Shown here in pieces: positions 1-5,170 of a stretch of DNA of 9,427 bases. A model generated the notes under the pieces. That model was given only the letters and a program-made list of their open reading frames with translations, did not search any database and had not been told where the DNA came from. Position numbers and translations under genes: made by a program. Source of the DNA: Halobacteriales archaeon QH_8_67_36 (lineage in GTDB: Archaea; Halobacteriota; Halobacteria; Halobacteriales; Haloarculaceae). The stretch covers positions 1 to 9,427 of the forward strand of contig PXQZ01000016.1 in NCBI GenBank assembly GCA_003021755.1. Reading direction: 5' to 3'. Position 1 is the stretch's first letter. Every line of letters starts with the position of its first letter.

Positions 1-6
1 TGACAC

Positions 7-867
7 ATGCAACGACGAGCCGCGGCGGCGTATTTCCTGTTCTTCCTCGTCGTCAGTGTCGCAGCGTATGCGTTCATTGGCGTCGCGGAGAGTCAGCGGC
101 CGGAGGTGCAACTCGACGGGCCGGAGTTGACGAACGACAGTAGCTTCACCAATGCGGGGCAGACCTACACCGTCTCGAACATCCACATGTCGGGTGGTGA
201 CGGTGGACACGGCGGCGGTGGCGGGTCGATGGCTGCCGACCTCTCGTGGACGAACAACTCCTCGCAGTACACTGCGACGATAGCGGCCGGCTCTACGCTC
301 GACCGGGACAACACGACGTACAACGCCTCTACCGAGAACTCGACGGACACGCTGACGCTCACCGCCCAGCAGAACGTGTCGCAACTGCTCCGCGAGGACA
401 GTGCCGTGTACGATTCGCTGGCGACCCGGGACGGCGAGCGCTTCGTCGTCTACCGCGCGAACAACTCGACCCAGCCGCTTCAGGAGTGGCTGCCGGAACC
501 GGAGACGCTGACGTACACCACCGGGGACCAGTTCGTCTACCCGGCCGACGGCGGCATGCAGACGACGACCGTTACCAACGTGACGAACGACGGCGCGACG
601 GTCGAGTGGACTGCCCCGCGCGAGCGGACGGTCGAACTCAGCGAGGGTGGCAACGTCACGCTCGAAGACGGCCAGTACTTCGCACACTTCCCGGACCACA
701 GCACGGTCCAGGTCGTCAGCGCTGCGCAGTACTCGCAGTACCAGGATACGCTGTCCGACCAGAGCTACTTCCACGAGCGCAAGAACGGTCTCTGGGGTAT
801 CTCTATTCTCAGCGCCATTGCCTCGGCGCTGATGCTCGGGATGGCGTACCTCCCGAACCGCGGCTGA
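7..867 (+). CDS. Sequon-rich surface protein with N- and C-terminal membrane anchors (unknown function)
   Basis: I do not recognise this 286-aa protein as a characterised family. It has a hydrophobic segment at residues 8-27 (signal anchor, preceded by two Arg) and another at 262-282, followed by only a few residues. A domain of about 230 residues lies between them and is probably outside the cell. That domain has a Gly-rich stretch (63-74) and eleven N-x-S/T sequons (N43, 83, 84, 102, 106, 111, 123, 152, 153, 191, 216). This fits the N-glycosylated exterior of haloarchaeal surface proteins. The N-terminal half is low in complexity and rich in Thr, Ser and Asn. The ATG at 7 is the first one in the window and directly precedes the hydrophobic segment. 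The TGA at 1-3 may be the stop of an upstream gene, which would suggest operon membership, but upstream sequence is missing. The gene is probably real from codon use and topology; function is unknown. Confidence 0.8.
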   Translation: MQRRAAAAYFLFFLVVSVAAYAFIGVAESQRPEVQLDGPELTNDSSFTNAGQTYTVSNIHMSGGDGGHGGGGGSMAADLSWTNNSSQYTATIAAGSTLDRDNTTYNASTENSTDTLTLTAQQNVSQLLREDSAVYDSLATRDGERFVVYRANNSTQPLQEWLPEPETLTYTTGDQFVYPADGGMQTTTVTNVTNDGATVEWTAPRERTVELSEGGNVTLEDGQYFAHFPDHSTVQVVSAAQYSQYQDTLSDQSYFHERKNGLWGISILSAIASALMLGMAYLPNRG

Positions 868-957
868 TACGGTTTATTGTAGCGATGTACCGGTAGTCAC
901 CGACCCCGCAGGCGCTATCCGGAAATAATCTCCAATAATCCGTATGAGGCGGCCCGC

Positions 958-1001
958 CGGAGCGATTTCGCTCCGTGCCGACCCGAATCGGCATTTCCTT
1001 T
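958..1001. terminator. Twin hairpins between convergent genes, candidate bidirectional terminator
   Basis: Two hairpins stand side by side. The first has an 8-bp perfect stem, CGGAGCGA (958-965) and TCGCTCCG (968-975), with a 2-nt spacer. The second has a 6-bp stem, TGCCGA (976-981) and TCGGCA (988-993), followed by a T-rich run, TTTCCTTT (994-1001). They lie between the end of the plus-strand gene at 867 and the end of the minus-strand gene at 1025. That is where a terminator serving both convergent transcripts would be expected. Archaeal termination depends mainly on U-tracts and not on hairpins, so the role is inferred. Confidence 0.4.
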
Positions 1002-1024
1002 GGAACCGCGTGAGAAAACCGGTT

Positions 1025-1237
1025 CTACTCGTCGTTCCAGCTAACGTAGGCGAGTGCCGCGCCCAGGATGCCCATCAGCACCGAGCCGAGAACCTGTATG
1101 GCCGCGCCGCCCATGGTCGCCTGTGTCGTCCACGGCGCGCCGACGATGGTGCCCGCCGCGGCGAGCACGAGGAAGACACCACCGGCGACGCCGAGTGGCT
1201 TCAGCGGGTCGTCGAGTCCGTCGGTTAGTGCGTTCAT
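1025..1237 (-). CDS. Small two-helix membrane protein (haloarchaeal, unknown function)
   Basis: This 70-aa protein has two hydrophobic helices, at about residues 14-32 and 43-66, joined by a short loop containing PWTT. It has an acidic N-terminus (DGLDDP) and ends in WNDE. The Gly/Ala-rich helices suggest a compact helical hairpin in the cytoplasmic membrane. Small two-helix proteins of this kind are common in haloarchaea, but I cannot assign a function. The start is supported by a TATA-like element at 1261-1270, about 28 nt upstream, as expected for a leaderless mRNA. The gene is convergent with the upstream plus-strand gene, with the twin hairpins at 958-993 between them. Its promoter borders the gene-poor stretch next to tRNA-Lys. 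Confidence 0.75.
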   Translation of the reverse strand: MNALTDGLDDPLKPLGVAGGVFLVLAAAGTIVGAPWTTQATMGGAAIQVLGSVLMGILGAALAYVSWNDE

Positions 1238-1260
1238 GTTCCACCGCTGGTCAGTGAGGG

Positions 1261-1270
1261 TCCTAAATCA
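1261..1270 (-). promoter_or_regulatory. TATA-like box of the 70-aa membrane protein gene
   Basis: On the minus strand this reads TGATTTAGGA, centred about 28 nt before the ATG at 1237. That spacing is typical of a haloarchaeal TATA box driving a leaderless transcript. It is identified from sequence and spacing only. Confidence 0.5.
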
Positions 1271-1327
1271 TCCGGTCTTCCGCCGTCGCTCGCAGCATAC
1301 GAAGGGGGAACTGTGTGATCCATGCGA

Positions 1328-1392
1328 CTATCGGGGGGTGAACCACGGACAGACGACGGTTTCGCTGTGACTTTCTTGGTTCAAGTCCCCCC
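1328..1392. repeat. T-arm-like inverted-repeat unit A
   Basis: The left arm GGGGGGTGAACCA (1333-1345) pairs with the right arm TGGTTCAAGTCCCCCC (1377-1392), with a small bulge in the right arm. They enclose about 31 nt. The left arm with its flank, CTATCGGGGGGTGAACCAC (1328-1346), matches the flank and arm of unit B at 1489-1507 in 17 of 19 positions. The arms contain GGTTCAA and its complement, as in a tRNA T-stem/loop. There is no complete tRNA cloverleaf here. Confidence 0.5.
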
Positions 1393-1488
1393 ATGGCGTT
1401 GCCGCTGCTCACTGTCGTTCGCGGGGTAATGGGAGGGACTGAGAGAACGCGTAGCGTTCGCGCGGGTCGATAGACGAGCAACGTGAGC

Positions 1489-1551
1489 CTATCGGGAGTT
1501 GAACCACCTGCACTTCGCTCACTGCGCTCGCTCGTGCCGTAGTTCAACTCC
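1489..1551. repeat. T-arm-like inverted-repeat unit B
   Basis: GGAGTTGAACCAC (1495-1507) pairs with GTAGTTCAACTCC (1539-1551) at 12 of 13 positions. On minus-strand RNA the odd position becomes a G-U pair. Inner bases (GCAC and GTGC) can extend the stem, and the loop holds the GCTCACTGCGCTCGCTC-type tract. The 11 bases GGGAGTTGAAC (1494-1504) also occur in the T-arm of the neighbouring tRNA-Lys (1610-1620). The shared CTATCGGG flank links it to unit A. Confidence 0.5.
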
Positions 1552-1601
1552 ATTCCTGCCCGGTTCGTTCACCGATTCACGATGCTCATCGGTTCACTGC
1601 A

Positions 1602-1675
1602 CGGGCCGGGAGGGAGTTGAACCCCCGACCATCTGGTTAAAAGCCAGACGCTCTGCCTGACTGAGCTACCGGCCC
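1602..1675 (-). tRNA. tRNA-Lys (anticodon UUU)
   Basis: This is a 74-nt tRNA that folds into a full cloverleaf. The acceptor stem is GGGCCGG/CCGGCCC with discriminator G. The D-arm has GCTC/GAGC. The anticodon stem is TCTGG/CCAGA around the loop CTTTTAA, giving anticodon UUU at 1639-1641. The T-arm is GGGGG-TTCAACT-CCCTC with one G-U pair. No intron is present and CCA is not encoded; the base after the discriminator is T. The tRNA reads the AAA and AAG lysine codons. Its 3' side faces the repeat-rich stretch ending at 1601, and its 5' side lies 34 nt from the end of the HTH/RHH gene. Confidence 0.96.
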
Positions 1676-1701
1676 GCAGTGGCATGTGGGGGAACTGACG
1701 G

Positions 1702-1712
1702 CTAAGTACTTA
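1702..1712 (-). promoter_or_regulatory. Candidate TATA box for tRNA-Lys within a palindrome
   Basis: The 10-bp perfect palindrome TAAGTACTTA (1703-1712) includes the TAA stop of the minus-strand CDS. On the minus strand, TACTTAGC is centred about 31 nt upstream of the tRNA 5' end, near the position expected for an archaeal TATA box allowing a few nt of 5' leader. Read-through from the upstream CDS is the alternative. Confidence 0.35.
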
Positions 1713-2375
1713 CGATCCGTCGCCGAGTGTCGATTCGAGCGACTTCGTGACGACACTGCTCGGGTCCGTTGCATCGAGGGCGGCGCGGCGACGCAGCATG
1801 CAGTAGGCATCCCTGTCGATGTCGATGGTGAGCTTGCCGAGCCGGTACCCCTCGGCCGCGAGCCCCTCCTCGATGGTCGCACCGTTGTTGACGCTGCTGG
1901 CGACCGACCGTATCTGGCGGACGGTCAGGTCGTGGTCCAGCGCGGCCCACGCCAGGAGGAGACGGACCTCCCCGGCCAGGCGGGCGATGTGTTTCGCGGC
2001 CGTGGGCGCGATCTCCCCCTTGGCGACGTGGACGCGAACCGAGCGGGGGAGGTCGTGGACGCGGGACCACTTCCGGATGAAGGAGACGGTTGCGTCGCCG
2101 CCGGCGCGCTCCGCGGCGGCCTTGTAGGAGCCTTCGCCCCGGACGAGCGCGGCACACGCCGCCGCGCCGCGGAGCATGTAGACGTTGTCGTCGGCCCCGG
2201 CCGTGTTCTCGGAGAAGCGCCGGACGGTATCGGCGGCCAGCTGGAGGCTGTCGGGGTTGTCCGGGTCGAACTCGACGGCCTCGTCGGCGTGTTGCCCGGT
2301 GAACGTCGGGTTTCCGCGGATGACCGGCTTCCCGACCGGCGACTCCCGGTCGGTCGACGGTACGTCGTCTGGCAT
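1710..2375 (-). CDS. Probable DNA-binding protein with ParB-like HTH and RHH-like C-terminus
   Basis: This 221-aa protein has a central region (about residues 83-160) that follows the ParB/Spo0J/KorB HTH pattern. The elements are SYKAAAERAGG, then SFIRKWSRVHDLP, then a GEIAPTAAKHIARL segment matching the ParB 'G-x-I-S-x-x-HAR-x-L' helix, then LTVRQIRSV. The C-terminal part (about 180-218) begins with a short strand, LTIDIDRDAY. Two helices follow, separated by DATDPSS. This is the layout of a ribbon-helix-helix domain. No N-terminal ParB CTPase/nuclease motif (GERRxRA-type) is visible, and the first 45 residues look disordered. It is therefore probably a haloarchaeal regulator or nucleoid-type DNA-binding protein rather than a true partition ParB, and no parA is nearby. 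The start is supported by a TATA-like box 28 nt upstream. Domain calls are by eye; function is inferred. Confidence 0.8.
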   Translation of the reverse strand: MPDDVPSTDRESPVGKPVIRGNPTFTGQHADEAVEFDPDNPDSLQLAADTVRRFSENTAGADDNVYMLRGAAACAALVRGEGSYKAAAERAGGDATVSFIRKWSRVHDLPRSVRVHVAKGEIAPTAAKHIARLAGEVRLLLAWAALDHDLTVRQIRSVASSVNNGATIEEGLAAEGYRLGKLTIDIDRDAYCMLRRRAALDATDPSSVVTKSLESTLGDGS

Positions 2376-2398
2376 CAGTACGGCGTTAGCGGTCCCCG

Positions 2399-2408
2399 CA
2401 CAAAAGGG
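2399..2408 (-). promoter_or_regulatory. TATA-like box of the HTH/RHH gene
   Basis: On the minus strand this reads CCCTTTTGTG, centred about 28 nt before the ATG at 2375. The position predicts a leaderless mRNA and supports that start codon. Confidence 0.5.
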
Positions 2409-2475
2409 TCTCGTCCGGCTGTATCACGGCGGCGCTCGGGCGTCGGAGTCCCATCTGAGCTGTCGGAAAACGGAG

Positions 2476-2625
2476 TTAGTCGTTGGAAGCGCCCTCGCGC
2501 TCCTCGGACATGTGCTCCCATATCTCGGTGCAGCCGCATCCGTCCTCGACGCTGTCGAGGTGATCGGTCGATGGTTCGTCGATTTCGGCGTCGGCATCGT
2601 CGTGCGTTCGGTGTGCGTCCGTCAT
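2476..2625 (-). CDS. 49-aa Cys-x-Cys acidic microprotein
   Basis: This small ORF runs from ATG (2625) to TAA (2476). It has an acidic, His/Asp-rich N-terminus (MTDAHRTHDDADAEIDEP), a linker with LDSVEDG, and a core GCGCTEIWEHMSEERE with Cys30 and Cys32. From memory, haloarchaea encode small proteins with a similar 'DGCGCTEIWEH(L/M)SE' core. That core and the acidic composition are why I believe the ORF is real. A single C-x-C with nearby His residues could bind metal in a dimer, but this is inference. No in-frame upstream ATG or GTG start exists before a stop. The start overlaps the TGA of a 10-codon ORF (ATGA), and a TATA-like box lies at 2681-2690. It is on the same strand as the downstream HTH/RHH gene, which starts about 100 nt further on and has its own promoter. 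Confidence 0.72.
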   Translation of the reverse strand: MTDAHRTHDDADAEIDEPSTDHLDSVEDGCGCTEIWEHMSEEREGASND

Positions 2626-2654
2626 CGTTTGTAAGGCGACGGGGTTCGTCGCAT
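2622..2654 (-). CDS. Possible 10-codon leader ORF coupled to the microprotein
   Basis: ATG at 2654 opens MRRTPSPYKR, followed by TGA. That TGA overlaps the microprotein's ATG as ATGA. A GGAG sequence (within AGGAAGGAGT, 2661-2670) lies about 7 nt upstream of this ATG, at good Shine-Dalgarno spacing, whereas the microprotein start has none. Alternatively, a transcript starting about 27 nt after the TATA-like box at 2681-2690 would begin almost at this ATG and exclude the GGAG. Translational coupling is inferred, and so short an ORF could arise by chance. Confidence 0.3.
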   Translation of the reverse strand: MRRTPSPYKR

Positions 2655-2670
2655 GTCGCTACTCCTTCCT

Positions 2671-2718
2671 AACGGCCCACTTATCTTAAGCCCGCACTCT
2701 CCCGTAAGAACGGCCCAC
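2671..2718 (-). promoter_or_regulatory. Promoter with TATA box flanked by a 10-bp direct repeat (possible operator)
   Basis: On the minus strand the order is GTGGGCCGTT (2718-2709), then CTTAAGATAA (2690-2681), then GTGGGCCGTT (2680-2671). The AT-rich middle is the best TATA-like box for the microprotein transcript. The two exact 10-bp repeats are 38 bp apart, and one abuts the TATA box on its downstream side. Such placement would suit a repressor that blocks TBP/TFB or polymerase binding. The repeats are seen directly; the operator role is inferred. Confidence 0.4.
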
Positions 2719-2886
2719 ACTGCGGCTTACCGGCAACGCGTGCAGCTACTCTGTACGGCGACTAATGAATCGGGGCCCGTGGTGGCCAGTCACACGCGCC
2801 GCCGGACTGCGGTCGGGTTCGCTCGACACCGGCGAAAGTTGACAGCGCCGACGGGCTCAGGTGTCGCAGGAATCCAATGAGATATA
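2719..2886. other. Divergent intergenic spacer
   Basis: This spacer separates the minus-strand microprotein locus from the plus-strand four-Cys gene. I see no gene in it. A plus-strand frame at 2653-2880 translates to an Arg-rich, non-acidic peptide and is discounted. No clear TATA box stands at the expected distance before the ATG at 2887. The sequence GATATA directly abuts that start and is too close to serve as one for a leaderless transcript. Confidence 0.4.
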
Positions 2887-3225
2887 ATGACGACCGACGT
2901 TCATCAGCTCGACGACGGCGCGTGGATATCCGTCAACGGCTCCCGGGAGGTGAACGTCTCGGACCTGTGGCGGCTCGCACAAACGGACTTCTGTGGGTGT
3001 GAGATGGCTGATTTCCTTGCAGAGGGGTTCGTGAAAGTGGGCGTCGACTACCCGAACATCGAGGCTCGCATCGCTGGACAGTGTATCGCCTGTGGCGAAC
3101 ACGGCGTCACGGACTGGCTGACGGTCGGCCGTGTCGTCGATCCCGACTCCGGCGAATTCTACGGCGTCGTCCACGAGAGCGTCCACTTCCCGGGCAAACA
3201 CGCCCGCAACGGCGCTTCGGAATAG
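2887..3225 (+). CDS. Four-cysteine (CxC...CxxC) small protein upstream of the siroheme reductase
   Basis: I do not recognise a characterised family for this 112-aa protein. It has four cysteines in two pairs: Cys36-x-Cys38 in TDFCGCEMADF and Cys66-x2-Cys69 in GQCIACGEHG. His72, His96, His100 and His105 follow. The pairs could form a zinc ribbon or hold an Fe-S cluster. The rest is acidic and soluble, with no signal peptide or membrane segment. The N-terminal segment (DDGAWISVNGSREV) looks like a short beta sheet. It lies 95 nt before the siroheme reductase gene on the same strand. The reductase has its own TATA box, so the two need not form an operon. A role in electron delivery or regulation of the reductase is possible from position only. 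The ATG at 2887 is preferred because the acidic protein begins there; no strong ribosome-binding site is visible. Confidence 0.75.
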   Translation: MTTDVHQLDDGAWISVNGSREVNVSDLWRLAQTDFCGCEMADFLAEGFVKVGVDYPNIEARIAGQCIACGEHGVTDWLTVGRVVDPDSGEFYGVVHESVHFPGKHARNGASE

Positions 3226-3280
3226 GTGGCAAAAAATGCCCGTTTCGGGTAGTGGGGGAGACGGTTGACGAGATGGCGTG

Positions 3281-3289
3281 TTCTATAAG
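3281..3289 (+). promoter_or_regulatory. TATA box of the siroheme reductase gene
   Basis: TTCTATAAG is an unusually AT-rich element in this GC-rich DNA, centred about 36 nt before the ATG at 3321. Transcription would start about 10 nt before that codon. This gives the reductase a promoter separate from the 112-aa gene and argues against a start further upstream at 3081. Confidence 0.6.
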
Positions 3290-3320
3290 ACCGGCTCGCT
3301 ATTGTAGAGACAGAACCAGC

Positions 3321-5084
3321 ATGCCGAGCAAAGTCGAAGGATGGAAGGACGAAGCATACGGTAACGAGGTTCGCGAGCATCTCCTGGAGTTCGCGGAGCA
3401 GGGATGGGACGCCATCCCGGCGGACGAACACGACGCGTGGTTCGAGCGCTTCAAGTGGTGGGGGCTGTACCACCAGCGCTCGGGCCAGGAGTCGTACTTC
3501 ATGATGCGAATCGGGACGCCCAACGGGGTCATCGAGCCGGGCCAGCTCGAAGTCATCGGCGAAATCGCCATGGAGTACGCCCAGGGTCCCGCCTCCAACC
3601 CCGAGTTCGGCGACGCGTACTGCGACTGGACCACACGCCAGTCCATCCAGCTCCACTGGATAAAACTGGAGGACATCCCGGACATCTTCGAGAAGCTCGA
3701 ATCCGTCGGGCTCTCCACTCAGCAGGCCTGCGGTGACTCCTGGCGCAACATCGTCGGCTGTCCGGTCGCCGGCAAGGACAAACACGAACACGTCGACGCC
3801 TGGCCGGTCGCCCAGGAGCTCCACGAGACGTTCAAGGGCAACGACGACTACGCGAACCTTCCGCGCAAGTGGAAGGTCGCCATCACCGGCTGTGACGAGG
3901 GCTGTGGCCAGGGCGACATCAACGACCTCGCCTTCGAGCCCGCCGAGAAACACGGCGAAGTCGGCTTCAACGTCCGCGTGGGCGGCGGCCTCTCCCGGAA
4001 GGAAGCCCGCCTCGCCCGCGACATCGACGTCTGGGTCCCGGCCGACCGGGCCGCCGACGTCGCCCACGGCATGTCCGCGCTGTTCCGCGAGTACGGCGAC
4101 CGCGACGACCGCTTCAACGCCCGCATCAAGTTCCTCATGGACGAGTGGGGCCCCGAGAAGATGCGCCAGGTCCTCCAGGACGAGTTCGTCGACTTCGAAC
4201 TCGAAACCGCCGGCGACGACATGCGCGACGAGTACACCTACAACTCCGGCGGCAACGAGGGTCACGACGACCACGTCGGCATCAACGAACAGCCCGACGG
4301 CAACTACTACGTCGGACTCAACGTCCTCGTCGGCCGGATGGGCGCCGAGGACACGCTGGAACTGGCCGAACTCGCCGACGAGTACGGCTCCGGCGAAGTC
4401 CGCCTGACCCAGCGCCAGAACGTTATCATCATGGACGTCCCCGAGGAGAACCTCGGGGACCTCACAAGCGAGCCCCTGCTGGAGGACTACTCGCCGAACC
4501 CGTCGCCGTTCATGCGTGGCTCCATCGCCTGCACCGGCACGGAGTACTGCTCGCTCTCCATCGTCGAGACGAAGAACCGCCAGGTCCGCTACGCCCGCTG
4601 GCTCACGGACAACGTCGAACTGCCCGCGGACCACGAGGACTTCCACATCCATCTCTCGGGCTGTACGGCCTCCTGTGCCCAGCCCCAGATTGCCGACGTC
4701 TCCCTGCGCGGCATGAAGACGCGCAAGGACGGCGAGCCCGTCGAAGCGCTCGACATCGGTCTGGGCGGCGGCCTCGGCGAGGACCCGCGCTTTGCCGACT
4801 GGGTGGAGATGCGCGTCCCCGCCGACGAGGTGCCCGGCGCCATCAGGAACCTCGTGAACAACTTCAAACGGCTACGCGCCGAGGGCGAGACGTTCCGCGA
4901 CTTCGTCGAAGCGCGTGACGAGGAGACGCTGGCCGACCTCGTGGAGCCCGAAGAGACCGACTACCACGACCCCTACATGCACAACACGAAGATGACGTGG
5001 TACCCCTACGCCGAGGACGACGACATGCAGTCCTCGCCCGCCCCGACCGACGGGAACGGGCAGCCGCTGCCCTCCGACGACTGA
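3321..5084 (+). CDS. Ferredoxin-dependent assimilatory nitrite/sulfite reductase (siroheme, 4Fe-4S)
   Basis: This 587-aa cytoplasmic enzyme would carry out the six-electron reduction of sulfite to sulfide or nitrite to ammonium, using reduced ferredoxin. It has the usual two half-repeats, each a ferredoxin-like half-domain plus a siroheme/Fe-S domain. The C-half carries the cluster ligands: Cys404-x5-Cys410 (CTGTEYC) and Cys448-x3-Cys452 (GCTASC). Substrate-binding basic residues are present: Arg63 (MMRIG), Arg106 (TTRQ), and Lys183 and Lys185 (LPRKWK). Tyr50 (WWGLYHQR) and Cys137 (ACGD) match the cross-linked Tyr-Cys pair reported for M. tuberculosis NirA, which is a sulfite reductase. That favours sulfite, but nitrite cannot be excluded, and no nitrate reductase or sulfate-activation gene is in view. 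The N-half also keeps Cys147 and Cys191-x3-Cys195. The start at 3321 is chosen because the TATA box at 3281 precedes it and the translation upstream of it is Arg-rich and unlike the family. Confidence 0.93.
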   Translation: MPSKVEGWKDEAYGNEVREHLLEFAEQGWDAIPADEHDAWFERFKWWGLYHQRSGQESYFMMRIGTPNGVIEPGQLEVIGEIAMEYAQGPASNPEFGDAYCDWTTRQSIQLHWIKLEDIPDIFEKLESVGLSTQQACGDSWRNIVGCPVAGKDKHEHVDAWPVAQELHETFKGNDDYANLPRKWKVAITGCDEGCGQGDINDLAFEPAEKHGEVGFNVRVGGGLSRKEARLARDIDVWVPADRAADVAHGMSALFREYGDRDDRFNARIKFLMDEWGPEKMRQVLQDEFVDFELETAGDDMRDEYTYNSGGNEGHDDHVGINEQPDGNYYVGLNVLVGRMGAEDTLELAELADEYGSGEVRLTQRQNVIIMDVPEENLGDLTSEPLLEDYSPNPSPFMRGSIACTGTEYCSLSIVETKNRQVRYARWLTDNVELPADHEDFHIHLSGCTASCAQPQIADVSLRGMKTRKDGEPVEALDIGLGGGLGEDPRFADWVEMRVPADEVPGAIRNLVNNFKRLRAEGETFRDFVEARDEETLADLVEPEETDYHDPYMHNTKMTWYPYAEDDDMQSSPAPTDGNGQPLPSDD

Positions 5085-5140
5085 CCCGTCCCTCGCTTTC
5101 TTCGTTTCGCTGTCGGTGCGACTCTGTGCTCGGGAGCGAC

Positions 5141-5150
5141 AAGGTTAATC
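5141..5150 (+). promoter_or_regulatory. TATA-like box of rnpB
   Basis: AAGGTTAATC is centred about 25 nt before the predicted 5' end of the RNase P RNA at about 5171, a standard distance for an archaeal TATA box. A T-rich stretch at 5097-5108, after the reductase stop, may terminate the upstream transcript. Confidence 0.5.
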
Positions 5151-5170
5151 ACCGCCACACGACTAGTTAC

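Larger units (their letters stand above)
1254..1601. other. Gene-free repeat-rich stretch downstream of tRNA-Lys
   Basis: I see no credible gene in these 348 nt. The open frames here give basic, Arg/Ser-rich translations unlike the acidic proteins around them. The stretch is built of short inverted repeats: two T-arm-like units (1328-1392 and 1489-1551); GAACGC/GCGTTC at 1445-1459; CGATAG/CTATCG at about 1468-1493; ACCGAT/ATCGGT at about 1571-1593. It also has a GCTCACTGCGCTCGCTC-type tract (1517-1533), a kind of sequence often seen in haloarchaeal intergenic DNA. It lies directly 3' of the tRNA-Lys gene, the usual site for integrase-mediated insertion, so it may be a scar of past integration. 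No integrase or fragment of one is visible. Confidence 0.55.

Noticed and set aside
1263..1553. Minus-strand open frame (96 codons) in the tRNA-proximal repeats
   Set aside because: Its ELNYGTSERSERS-type translation is what these intergenic haloarchaeal repeats give by chance. It has no acidic bias or motif.
1686..2672. Plus-strand open frame of 328 codons
   Set aside because: It lies antisense to the HTH/RHH gene and the microprotein. Its translation is Arg/Gly-rich and not acidic, and no domain is recognisable.
3081..3320. Upstream in-frame start that would add 80 residues to the reductase
   Set aside because: The extension overlaps the 112-aa gene in another frame and is Arg-rich. The TATA box at 3281-3289 lies inside it, so the start at 3321 is far more likely.
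3159..4652. Long minus-strand open frame of 497 codons opposite the reductase
   Set aside because: It is a Val/Leu-rich mirror of the reductase codons in GC-rich DNA, while the plus strand carries the unmistakable siroheme reductase motifs.
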